Assembly (NCBI GenBank): GCA_030789695.1
Contig: CM061139.1
Coordinates: 6,153,878 to 6,217,877, forward strand
Length of the DNA stretch: 64,000 nucleotides
Reading direction: 5' to 3'
DNA from: Scilla litardierei
Taxonomy: Eukaryota; Streptophyta; Magnoliopsida; Asparagales; Asparagaceae
The notes below the pieces were generated by a model. The model had not been told where the DNA came from, did not search any database, and was given only the letters and a program-made list of their open reading frames with translations. This document shows positions 44,855 to 55,094 of this stretch, in pieces. Each line of letters opens with the position of its first letter. Positions within the stretch are counted from its first letter, which is position 1. A program made the position numbers and the translations under genes.

Positions 44855-44930
44855 TTTACTTTTAAAATGCTGCAAAAAACACAAAACCGAAGGTTCGATC
44901 AAAACATTGCATAAAAATTCTTAAAATATA

Positions 44931-45440
44931 ACTCACACTTGAAATGATAATAGAGTATCCCATTTGGATAGTTCTAAAAATTCAAATCCCACTTGGAATT
45001 ATATTATATTTGATAAGTTACTTTCGAAAAATATTGAAGATGTTGTTCTAGAATCGAAAAGGTCTCTATGATTCCAATCACCATCTAGAACAACCTTCAA
45101 TATTCCCCCATCACTTATCAAACAATAGTACTCTTATAGTATTAGCAGCGGAAAACGAGTTTGAAAACGTATTTTTCAGATATAATTCCCACTTGAAATG
45201 ATAATAGAATATCACATATGGATAGTTCTAAAATCAAATCCCACTTGGAATGATATTCATAATTTGATAAGTTACTTTCGAAAAATATTGAAGATGTTAC
45301 TCTAGAGTCGGAAAGGTCACTATGTTTCCAATCACCATCTAGAGTAACTTTCAATATTTCTCCCTCACTTTATCAAATGTTAGTACTCTTATAGTACTTT
45401 GCAGCGGAAAAGCGTTTTTGAAAAACGTATTTTTCAAAAA
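44931..45440 (-). repeat. Tandem duplication of a leader hairpin, about 248 bp each
   Basis: Copy 1 (about 44931-45175) and copy 2 (about 45179-45440) share the order CCCACTTGGAAT, TTTGATAAGTTAC, ATATTGAAGAT, inverted arms and TAGTACTCTTATAGTA. In copy 1 the inner arms are GTTGTTCTAGA (45042-45052) and TCTAGAACAAC (45084-45094). In copy 2 they are GTTACTCTAGA and TCTAGAGTAAC. Both changed positions are compensated, so pairing is kept. Further pairing surrounds it (ATATTGAAG with CTTCAATAT, TTGATAAGT with ACTTATCAA). It lies between the primer site and gag of the copia element, so it would be in the genomic RNA leader. Confidence 0.75.
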
Positions 45441-45449
45441 TTCAAAATA

Positions 45450-45660
45450 CATTGGCTAATCTCCGTAGAGTAGAGCACAACGTCATAAGTACATTGGCTA
45501 ATCTCCGTAGAGTAGAGCACAATGACTTGGCTAATCTCGTATGAAGTAGAGCACTATGGCTAGTCTTCAAGGAGTAGAGCCCAAAAAAAACTTCATTAAA
45601 ACGTTAGTCCTGTATGAACTAGTCGGCACTGTGGTTAGCCCCGTATGGACTAATCGACAC
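45450..45660 (-). repeat. Minisatellite in the copia leader
   Basis: TTGGCTAATCTCCGTAGAGT followed by AGAGCACAA is repeated at 45451 and 45491, with degenerate copies at about 45524, 45557 and 45630-45700 (GGCTAATCTCGTATG, GGCTAGTCTTCAAGGAG, GGTTAGCCCCGTATGG). The unit is about 32-42 bp. No coding signal. Confidence 0.6.
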
Positions 45661-45784
45661 ATTCGAGTTTGACCAAGGCCTTTTGTTACCCCGTATGGGT
45701 CATTTGACAAGTTTGCAATCGACCCAGACCTTCTGTCGAATTGGTCGACCAAAAACACCAAATTGGTCGACCAATTTTTTGGTC

Positions 45785-46290
45785 GCAACTTCTTCCCGGC
45801 CATGGCCTCTGCCCTGGCCGGGGTTTGGCCAAGGGCCGGCCAGGGCCTCTGCCCTGGCCGGCCAGGGGCCTTGGCCCCCTCGGCCAGGGCCTCTGCCCTG
45901 GCCGAGGCCGGCCAAGGCCGGCCAGGCCTTGGCCGAGGCCAGGGCATTGGCCGAGGCCAGGGCATTGGCCCTGGCCTCTGCCAGGGCAGGCCGGCCGGCC
46001 CTGGCCCCTGCCAGGGCAGGCCAGGGCACCGGCCCTGGCCACTGCCAGGGCCGGCCTGGCCGGCCAGGGCCGCCAAGGCCGGCCAGGCCCTGGCCGAGGC
46101 CATGGCCTCTGCCAGGGCAGCCCAGCCAGCCCTGGCCCCTGCCAGGGTCGGCCAGGCCCTGGCCGAGGCCAGGGCGCCGGCCCTGGCCTCTGCCAGGGCC
46201 GGCCTGGCCTTGGCCGGCCATGGCTTGGCCAAGGCCATTTGGCATTTGCCGGCCATGGCCCCTTTGGCCATGGCCGACCACCCCCTTTGA
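45785..46290. repeat. GGCC-rich array in the copia leader
   Basis: About 500 bp made almost wholly of GGCC and CCAGGGC words (for example GCCAGGGCCGGCCAGGGC). All six frames are open with Ala/Gly/Pro/Arg/Trp repeats, which is a base-composition effect. It is bounded by ordinary leader sequence on both sides. Confidence 0.85.
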
Positions 46291-46783
46291 ATGGGGTTGC
46301 CGCACACACTCCTCCCCCTTGATGGGGTGGTCGCCGGTGGTTATTGGCCGTAGCCAACCCCCTCCGCAAGTGGAGGGGGGGTGCATAGCCTTCATAGCCC
46401 ATCTGGCCATGGTGCACATGCACCAAATTTCCTCTTACCCGATGGAAATAACTACCATCATCTTCCTTGATGAAGCACCCGTTCGTCGATGAAGCACCCG
46501 TTCGTCGAGAAATTAGTTATTTCCTAATGGCCGTGTGCCAAAAATGAAAAATAACATACTACGTGAACGGTCGGTTCTTCCCGTCACGGAGAGTTCCTAC
46601 CATATCCGTAATGATAGGAGACCCTAACCTGAAAAGAACAACCGCTGCGTTCTCTCCGTCACGAAGCGTTTCTACTATATCTGTAATAGTAGGAGACCCA
46701 TTCGTGAAAAAGACAACGACTCGTTCATAGTTTCGACGGGGCGGCGGTTTGACCGGGGCGATCCCTTATGGCCCTGATACCAA
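46291..46783 (-). other. Copia leader next to the LTR, with primer-binding site
   Basis: The primer site is at 46771-46783 (minus strand TTGGTATCAGGGC, one change from the tRNA-Met type). The rest holds short tandem repeats: CGATGAAGCACCCGTTCGT twice at about 46470-46508, and two related blocks with GTCACGGAGAGTTCCTACC and GTCACGAAGCGTTTCTACT. Confidence 0.7.
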
Positions 46784-47390
46784 TGTTGGATCCTGTCCAA
46801 AACATAGTTAGGATCGATAATATGAAGTTTAGACTTACGCTTGCGTATGCGGCACGGTAGTCTACGAACTTCACCTTCGGATTCGCCACGACGGATCGAG
46901 TCTTCTCACGAACGGAGTAAGGCTACTAAATCCACAATCTAAATCTCTACTTTAGATTAAGAACTTGGATAGAGGAAGAGAAAGGATTTCTGCAGAGCTT
47001 CGCTAGAATGAAGTTGCATGCATGAATTTCATGCAAAAGGTGTAAAAAATGGCTTACCCTTGGGTCTTATTTATAGCCCCCAAGGTAGTTATTTTAGGGT
47101 AAGTTGTTCCTTTGGAACAACTTAATTAAGGTGTACCATGATACATGGCACATTATAAGCTTAAGTTGTACCATATGCATGGTACAACATAAGCTTAAGA
47201 TATTCCCCCTTTATTAGCCATATGTCGCATGCACTTATGCATATATAATGCGACTTTCCCACTCATCCAGAGATCCTCTCCGCAAGGGAACAGATTCCCT
47301 TTGTACACGACTTCGTGTACGTGACGTTCGAGGTCCGTATTCCCTCGTACATCCCCCACAAGGGTGTACAAACGTCTTCCATATCCAACA
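46784..47390 (-). repeat. Copia 5' LTR (right, minus-strand element)
   Basis: 607 bp, differing from the left LTR at six positions. Same hairpins and minus-strand TATA box. It is followed by AACCC and the resumed 80-bp array. Confidence 0.95.
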
Positions 47391-47720
47391 AACCCTAGCC
47401 ACCCAAACCAGAGAAGGGCACGGGCCAGGCTACACGCCCGCTCCCCTCCTCAAGACCTCTGGGGCAGGGCCAACCCTAGCCACCCAAACCAGAGAAGGGC
47501 ACGGGCCAAGCTACGCGCCCGCTCCCCCCTCCCCCCCGCAAGACCTCTGGGGCAGGGCCAACCCTAGTCACCCAAACCAGAGAAGGGTACGGGACGGGCT
47601 ACGTGCCCGCTCCCCCCCTCAAGACCTCTGGGGAAGGGCCAACCCTAGCCACCCAAACCAGAGAAAGGCACGGGCCGGGCTACGCGACCGCTCCCCCTCC
47701 AGACCTCCGGGGCAGGGCAT
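47391..47720 (+). repeat. 80-bp tandem repeat array, right part (about 4 copies)
   Basis: This continues 39534 after the copia insertion, starting with the duplicated AACCC. It ends at GACCTCCGGGGCAGGGCATAG, where the periodicity stops. Confidence 0.9.
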
Positions 47721-50700
47721 AGGCCTCGCCGCATAACCACACCCCAGACTTGGCAGACCCGTGATCCTTGAAAAGTCGAACCTAGAAAGGAGGACATGGG
47801 CACATAAACCGGGACAAACCAGGCATCAGTTCCCGAGGAGGCAGCCCCGATGTGACTTGACGAAACGAAAGGACGATTGAGAAATACGCCACCAATAATG
47901 ATATGCCCCAAAAGAGGCTCCATAAGCGCCACTTGGCAAAAGCGGTTTCCAACGAGCGTGATTCCGAGGAGCCCATTGATAATGCCATCTCATCGCAATA
48001 ATTAGGGAGAAAACCGTCAACAAAATCCACCTATAAAGGCGCCACTCACCCTCCTGAAAGAGAGAAGGAAAAAGATTTGGAAGATATGAGAAATCGGCCC
48101 CGACACCCCCCCCCCCCCCCCCCCCCCGCTGGGAAACGGGCCGAGATGCCTCGCCCTAACAAAAGGGAGGTCACCGGCCACCAGTGGTTCCCTCCTCCCT
48201 GGGCGGCGGTCGCTGCATCTCCACGACTTCCGATAGGATATTCCCCTTACAAACGAATCGCCAATAGGATATTCCACTTACACAAGGGAAATCCACATTT
48301 CACTCCTCCGTCTGCTCTAAACCAGACGAGACGGAGGAAGGTAGGCATCCGCTCCCCATCGGCAGGGAAGGTAAAAGCCCCCCAGGCTTGCAGGCCTACA
48401 CCTGCTCGCCTTCGACCTTCGGACGGGGGTCTCAGCAAGGCTGCATCCTCGACGAACCCAAAAGACGAGTCATGGCGTGTCAGCCCGCCCCAGAACAATC
48501 GAGATCCAAACCCCGCCCTCAAACCCAAACAGCGAGGCGTGGAGGGAGATGACAAAGCAATGGAGGGGAGGCGGCCCGATCGTCAGGATTCCCCCTCGAA
48601 CAAACGCCACAGCAAGACAGCTTCCCTACTGCATCAACCTAGCCTGAGAGACCTTGCAACCCTTCAGCGCGGAGGAAGGGCGCTCACCTAGGCGCCAAGA
48701 ACAACTGAAGATAAAAAGGCCCACCCCGCAGATGGTAACCCATAAATCCTGAGGTAGTTCACCACAGGCGAGGGTAGCTCCACAGCCCGCCCTAGGGCCG
48801 AATCTTACCCCCCCCCCCCCAACGGGTGATAATCTAAGTACTCATGTGCGAACCATAGAAGAGTTCCTATAAATTTAAATGAAAACATTTATCCCTCTCA
48901 AAGTCGCTTTAACTTTCTGAGATTACCCTAGCGTGAAACGACCCCCTTGCCAAGGGCCGGGCGAGCTCACGAAACGGGGCCACCCCTCGCGGTGGGAAAA
49001 GGTGGGACAGAGTATCACACTCCCCCCGTACTAACTTAGGACGCCCCGTAAGCATATACCGGCAGTTCGAAACCCCCGATCTAGGAAGGACCGACGCTTC
49101 AAAATGAGACCCCTCGCCAACTAAAATCAGTTATACCTTTCAGACAAAGGGGAAGGGGTTGAACTGAGGCCTGCTCTGCGGGGCCACTTCCGCCCGAGGC
49201 ACAATCCACTCGTGACGCACACCCAGGGGTCAGCCATACTATGGTTAGCCTCTGTTAGTGATAGGGCGGCATGTATCATCCCGAACTTATCCGGTGATTC
49301 CCCGTCCCGCCCAAAAACAACACATAGACCATCAACATCCCCTTCCCCCAGACCTCGCGCTCTCGGACAAGGGAATGTTGGGGGCAGTAATTGTACTCAT
49401 GCAAGAAAACAAAATAGATAACACCAGCGATAAAACACGGTAAAGTCCGGCTTCCCAGGGGCAAGGGGCGACATGCTCACCTCGATAGGGGCTAACCGGT
49501 TTGGACCGCACAGCGACCAACTACCCGGGGCCGGCCACCCAAACCACATCTAGATTCCCCCGCCCCGATTAGGCCCACGATCCTCAAAAACTCAAACCTG
49601 GGAATAAGGACAAGGACACGTAAACCGGGGCGGACCGGTCGCAAACCATGAACCGCGAAACAATGCCTGTCGGGTATACACCTGGTCCCGATAAGGCAGC
49701 GCCACGATGCAACTCGACGAAATGAAAGGACGCTCGGAAAACACGCCATCAGCAGCAACACGCCCCCCGAGAGGCCAGGACAGACGAACCATGTCAGATG
49801 CCGCCAGGAAAAAGCGGTTTCCAAAGCGCGTGATTCGGCAGAGCCCATTAATGCCACTAGTCCCTCACATTATCCAAGGCGAACCCTTCGCAGAATCCCT
49901 CTATAAGTACCCCCCTTAAGAGTGTAGGGAGGAGGAGAAGATATACGAGAGGGAATCGCATCCCCTCACACCGGGTATGAAAAAGCCCTGGACGCCCCAC
50001 TGAGCTACGGAGAAGGCCGATGTCCACCGACGGACCTCACTTCCCCCACCGGTGACCGCTTCCACTCTGCGACCTCTGATAGGATATTCCCCTTACACAT
50101 AGGAAGTCCCGCCTGCCAGCCTTCCCCCTGCTCTTAACCAGATGAAACAGCAGGTCCGGAAGACTAGCAGCGGGCCGCCACACCCCAATTAACATCCACC
50201 CCACGGCGATCCCCACCGGGTGTGAGGGTGGAAACCCCCAACGGGTCTCCCAACGACCCACCTGCCTGCCCCCAACCTTCCCTGCGAGGCCGGCCCGCCG
50301 GACTCCCCCCCCCGGAGGGCGACGCCACCACCTCCACCTCGTCCTCCGCCTCCTCCAGGGTTTCCCCTCGATGTACAGGATCCCCGTCGAGGCCGGGCAA
50401 CCATCCAGCACGGCGACGGCAAGACAGAACGCGATGAATCAAGGGAGGGGAAGGAAGGATGTCCACCCGACAAATGAGGGTCAGCCTCCCGAAGGGGGGG
50501 TCACCGCAGGGCTGCATCCCCGATGAAGCCAAACGATGATTCATGGCACGTCAGCTCGCCCCCGGACAGTGAGGCAGAAGGAGTTCAGCGGTCAGCAGAA
50601 AGGAGGGCCGCCCCGCAACAGGGACCCGCTCACCCCGATGCAGCGGGCGACGAGTTAAAACAACCTCCCGCCCCGACCACGGGTTTGGTCACACCTACCC

Positions 50701-51165
50701 TATTGTTGTAAATACCATCTAGATCCCCTGTAAAGGCTGATGAATAATATTCCTCCTTACGGACTCCTCACCCTAAGCCCAGGCGCACAATAGCTAGGAA
50801 TTTCACCAGACATATGGCGGCTAGAGCCCCGCAAAAATAACAACCACGTCTGGTAAACACATCACAACGAAAACCATGGCCTTCTCAATAAAGTCGGGCT
50901 CCCCCAAAGTCCGACCCAGCCGCCACATACAACGTCACGTCGTTAAGGGGCAACGCCCCTTCCCAAATCGCAGTGTCCCACCTCCTCGCTTTGCTCCCAC
51001 TTGGGACGAGATCTCGCGATCCCACAACAGCAGGCAATACTCTGCGGGAGTCGCGTCGCCACTCCTGAGTGCGGACCCAAGTCCGAACCATGTTAGAAGG
51101 GAGGTAGTGTTACGTCATCCGAGCCGAGCCGGGCTTTCGCCTCGCACTCGAATGCCGGGGACAAT
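47721..51165 (+). other. Tat 3' noncoding region with a diverged duplicated block
   Basis: There is no convincing gene. A block at about 47785-48495 recurs at about 49610-50570: both contain GGACA..GCACATAAACCGGG/GACACGTAAACCGGGG, AAAAGCGGTTTCCAA..CGCGTGATTC, GATAGGATATTCCCCTTACA and GCTGCATCC(T/C)CGA(C/T)GAA. Each has a TATA-like site (CTATAAAGGC at 48031, CTATAAGTAC at 49901). A 17-base C-run is at about 48107-48127. A possible LTR-like start, TGTTGGGGGCAGTAATTGTA, is at about 49377. It ends at CCGGGGACAAT before the LTR. Confidence 0.55.
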
Positions 51166-52302
51166 TGTTACGACCCAAAGATCGTAGGAGTCCGACTCCA
51201 GCCCAGAACCCCTGACATACCTCATTGACTCGCCCCTCTGCAAAGGGACCGCCGTCTCGGAGGTCCGAGGCTACATGGGAAAGGGCGCACCTCGCAGCGC
51301 CCCCCTCCAGGCCGAGGCGTACAACCGCAGTCGCTCGGCCCGCCAGGGGCAGTGCGCCAGGGGAGCACCCAGACAGTGCCGCCTGGGATGCTGACAGAGG
51401 CACGTGCATACCCCTCCCTGCCAGCGGTCCATGACCCGCGACCGAAAAGGTGCGCGGCTGGGCCGGACAACCCCCGAACAGGTCGACCCGGCAGGTCCCC
51501 ACGAACCCCGCCGCCGGGGATAGCAATGCCGGACCTTTAGTTCATCACGCACGACAAACAACCTAGTGTAAGGACACAACTGACACTAGCACCGCCCGAC
51601 CATCTGACAAAGCACCCCCAGGCCGCTGAGCCCCCTGACACTTAATGCTTTCGGCCCTGACACCCCGACAAAAGTGCCCCTGGCCATTGCGCCGTCTGAC
51701 AAAATCAGGGCAGACACTCCTACTCCTAACATCCTCGTCCGAAGCTTCCACTGACAGCCGAGCCAGCTCAGCACATCGAGTCAGCATGCCAGGTCAGCCC
51801 CACCTAATCATCTCCAATCAGGTATAAATACCCCCTCACTTATAACGGTGAGGGGGTTGGCAAATTTCCTCTGAATCCCATTATTCACACACAGAGAGCA
51901 AAGGTCGTCCATATCTTTGTTCTCCCACATATAGCTCGTCACGTACGGTCGACACACCCTCAGTCCGACCTGCGTGCCTAGCCCCCGCTTTAAGTCCAGT
52001 TACTGACTTAGGCATCGGAGTGGCTAAGGGTTGGACCACAACCCGGCCCTTCTGACGAGTTGCTCGTGGTGTAGGGAAGCTCGCCCCTTGGACGACATCC
52101 ACCTTCGGCTCCCGTCGCCCGATCCTCCTCCGCCACGTCCGGTGAGATTTGACTCCGTGGCCTCCCCCGGCGGCAAGTTTAGCCTCTTCACCCCACTAAT
52201 CACTTGTTAAATAGCCTATCTAAATCCTCTTATCAATATAACCACCGTGCCCTTGGTTCCCCTCAATACAAATTCATTGTATGCGAGTTCCACCCCGCAA
52301 CA
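51166..52302 (+). repeat. Tat 3' LTR
   Basis: 1137 bp, partner of 30365-31501, with the same TATA box and hairpin. Followed by GTAAT and the right half of the chromovirus solo LTR (52308-53224). Confidence 0.95.
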
Positions 52303-53236
52303 GTAATTATTGGTTCTCTCCGTTTGTTTCAATAAAACCCGAGAATTGTCTCACTCCCGTAAGGGGGAGTTACGAAAGGCCTCTCCAGTGCCAGTGTCGC
52401 TGGTTGAGGTACCACTTTCTGCCCACCCTAGGTGGAGTCCAGCTCCGTAGTCATCCTAAAATTTACACGTATTCCCAAATATGAATTCAACTGATAACTT
52501 AATTACTTTTAATTTCTGAACCATGTTACTCCATGTTAGTTGTACTTCTCAGTTCCTTCTATTGTTCATGTTTGTTTCATTATGTATCTAAAATAACTTA
52601 TGTACCCTTTTGACTTTTAGACCACCCTTAGATAGGTAGTCCGGTTCTAAACTGGGTCCTACCTAGCTTAGTTAGGATTTCTACTAGATCACGTGTTGAC
52701 GTGTCCCATTTACATTTTCAGGTCCTGAGGTAGTAGAACCAGAGTCAGGACGTGTGCAGATTTCTAATTCGTCCTCTACTCGGGTACAGCTGGAGACATC
52801 AGATGGAGAGTTGGTCCACCTGGACTTCCCTGGGTTAGACTAGGGAGTGTATTGTACATGTGTGGACACATTTTGGGTTTCTTTTAGGGTGGGTTCCCCC
52901 TTTTGTCTCCCCCCCCCCCCTTTGTTGTACTTTTGGTACCGTTTCGGTACGTGTACAGAGATGTAAGATGTAACCTCTATAAATGATGTTCAGTACAGTT
53001 TACTTTTCAGCACTTACGGTTTTAAATTTTGTAGGAGCATTGTATTTCTTACTCTTTTGTACTATTCCAGTGTATCGTAGTGGCCTGCTTAGATGATTTC
53101 TTTTCTAACCATAATTAAAGCCTCGTAGTATTTGAACGTTAGGGGGCTCGAAGCACAGTGTCTGAATACTACGACGGCCTAGTCCCCCACGTATCTTCCG
53201 TATTTTGGAGAGCAGGGCGTGACACAACATGGTGAT

Positions 53237-55029
53237 TGTAAGGATACTGGCTATGAGGAAAACACTAGAATGGGTATTGAATAGTGTTTATAAAATTTAA
53301 CTAAGAAATTACGCCTAATTAAAATCCTAATCTAACAAAGATGCAGAAATAAGAATTAACAAAAATGAACAATGCAAACACAAGTATGTTTTAAGGGTTT
53401 GGATTACCCAAGTCAAACCCGACTTGTTCCTGGTAATCCTACGTCCCTTCCACTCGAATACCTCTGTATACTCAAGTTAGAACCCTAACTTAAGGTTTCC
53501 TTTAAACCCACGTGTAGCAACCTTACAAGTGTAATTGACCAACAATCGATGTCCTTGAATCCCACAACTTGGGATCAAGCAAACCACTCTCACAAACCGA
53601 GAGTGAAACAAATATCGAAAGATATGAAATTTGAAATAAACACACTTACAAATCACATATACCTTGAAGTAAAACTTGACTGAGCAAAGTGTGTAGTGTG
53701 TTGAGGTCTCTTCCAAGAAGAGAGAATCACGTGTTCTTGTCTTCACCAAAGCTAAAGGATGATTTATGGGTTCTAATTGGAAGACAAGATGAGATTTAAA
53801 TTAAGGGCTTGAAAGAGTTGAAAGCTTGAGAGCTTAGAGATGAGATCAATGAAGTCTTAAGAGTTCCAAGGAAGTCTCCAATGGGACAGCAGGAGACCCT
53901 TTTATAAGTTCTCTAAAACCCTCAAACAAAATACCCAAACCTCCCTTTGAAATCCGTGTGAAAAATCCCAATGGATTAATTTTACAGCCAGGATAGGCGA
54001 CTGATGAAGAATGTACAGTCGCATGTTGCACTGTGTCAGATGGTAGGTGAGAATTCAAACGGTAACTTACCACATAGGACAGTCAACTGATGAAGGTTAG
54101 ACAGGCGTCTGAAAACCATCAGGCGACTAAGAAACTTTCTACAGGTGACGGATACCCTAAGTGCGTAAGTTGTGAAAACTAAAGAATTCTGGGCATGCTA
54201 GGACATGCGACTGATGTGGAATCCACAGGCGCCTGGTCAGTCGTTTGTTGCACAAGTGCGAAACTTGCTAAAATCAAAATTCTAGGCAAGTGTTGGACAG
54301 GCGACTGTAGTGGTGTATACAGGCACATATGCAATGGCCAGGTGCCTATAAAACCTACTTACATCACCTGCAGGCACTAGTGTGAAAGTTGACAAAACTT
54401 AAGAAGTGTGGACAGGATGAGACAGGCGACAGACTAACAAGTCATAGGCGCCTGAAACTAGACAGGCGCATGTACTTTGTACATCAGTCGCCTGATGAAG
54501 TTAAGAATTGAAAGCCCAAAAAATAAAGTCAAAAGTGTGTGCATAACAGACGACTGTTGAACGATTCACAGTCGACTATTTTGAGACAGTCGCCTGTAAA
54601 TTATACTTCAGTCACCTGTCGGAAGTCTAAAATGCACCAACTTTGAATAAAAGAAGTTGGAAACCTAGGAATTGGTTCCTAATGATTTCCTAGGTTAGAA
54701 TAAGTGAAGTGTGTGAGCTCCAACAATAATCTACTTCAAAACTACATTCTAATGAGAAAGAAAAGAGAATAAAAGATTACATTAGTTTTTGCTTCTCTTC
54801 TTTCTCTTGAATGATCTTGAAGTCTTCTTAAAGACTTTGAAGCTCCATTCTTTATCTTTGATCACCTAATCTTCAACTTTGAGCTTTGATTGATCTTCAT
54901 GGTCATCCATTGCTATTTGATCATTATGATAAGCTTAGACAATGGATTAACAGCACGGAGGGGATTAGTCACAAGTATTTATGTTTGCTCGTCATCAAAA
55001 CCAAGTAGGAAGAAGTCCAATACTCAACA
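53237..55029 (-). mobile_element. SIRE-like copia solo LTR, minus strand
   Basis: On the plus strand it runs TGTAAGGATAC to ACTCAACA, 1793 bp, with a perfect duplication GTGAT at 53232-53236 and 55030-55034. On the minus strand it starts TGTTGAGTATTGGACTTC and soon reads GGTTTTGATGACGAGCAAAC, a feature of SIRE-type LTRs. The minus-strand TATA box is at about 53892-53899 (TTATAAAAGG). A repeat array lies upstream of it in that orientation. Near its 3' end is CACTAGAATGGGTATTGAATAGTG, recognisable also in the LTR at 57277. Confidence 0.85.
53988..54610 (-). repeat. CAGGCGACTG/CAGTCGCCTG array
   Basis: About fourteen sites of CAGGCGACTG, its complement CAGTCGCCTG, or the palindrome CAGGCGCCTG lie over 620 bp. 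Spacing is irregular, 20-70 bp. In the minus-strand direction the array ends about 90 bp before the TATA box. Confidence 0.75.
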
Positions 55030-55034
55030 GTGAT

Positions 55035-55094
55035 TAATAACATGAGGATTAATAGATAACTTGGTGATTAATATCCAATTAACTTCTAATAGCA
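55035..55094 (+). repeat. Copia B 3' LTR, tail
   Basis: The GATTAATA repeats continue from 28596 and 53236 (TAATAACATGAGGATTAATA, then GGTGATTAATATCC). The LTR may end at CTTCTAATAGCA, near 55094. The end is not certain. Confidence 0.4.

Larger units (their letters stand above)
39535..47390 (-). mobile_element. Ty1/copia element, minus strand, inserted in the tandem array
   Basis: Two 607-bp LTRs (39535-40141 and 46784-47390) differ at six positions that I could see. The duplication AACCC (39530-39534 and 47391-47395) is perfect and lies in the array's CCAACCCTAGCC. The primer site and gag are at the right end, so it reads right to left. Gag, pre-integrase, integrase and RT are recognisable but broken, and the RNase H core is deleted. 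The leader between LTR and gag is unusually long, about 1.9 kb, and full of repeats. It is the youngest insertion in the window by LTR similarity. I do not assign a sub-lineage. Confidence 0.95.
30365..52302 (+). mobile_element. Tat-lineage Ty3/gypsy element, 21.9 kb with nested copia
   Basis: Two 1137-bp LTRs begin TGTTACGACCC and end GCAACA. The perfect 5-bp duplication is GTAAT (30360-30364 and 52303-52307). The primer site TGGCGCCGTCTGTGGGA is the usual Tat one. Gag with its YC..H/GH..C motif, protease, RT, two RNase H domains and integrase are present but broken. Downstream are an 80-bp tandem array holding a copia insertion and a further 3.4-kb noncoding region. The LTRs differ by about 4 percent over the first 190 bases compared by eye. 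Confidence 0.95.
28597..53224 (+). mobile_element. Second chromovirus-type solo LTR, split by the Tat element
   Basis: Its halves are 28597-30364 and 52308-53224, about 2685 bp in total. It begins TGTAATGGCCCC and ends GCAGGGCGTGACA, with a perfect 5-bp duplication CAACA at 28592-28596 and 53225-53229. The left half has a C-rich leader with a splice-donor-like AAGGTAGG near 29194 and a CATACGGCCGTATG array. The right half has the purine- and T-rich blocks shared with other long chromovirus LTRs, a GTTGACGTGTCCCA motif (52696-52709) and a short acidic frame (52724-52843). The Tat element is nested in it with its own duplication GTAAT. Confidence 0.9.

Noticed and set aside
45567..46492. Long overlapping frames on both strands rich in Ala, Gly, Pro, Arg and Trp
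   Set aside because: They arise from the GGCC array, which lacks stop codons in every frame. No start context, domain or codon bias supports them.
49377..51165. Possible further nested LTR starting TGTTGGGGGCAG
   Set aside because: I could not find a matching end, partner LTR or target duplication, so it is kept only as part of the duplicated Tat 3' region.
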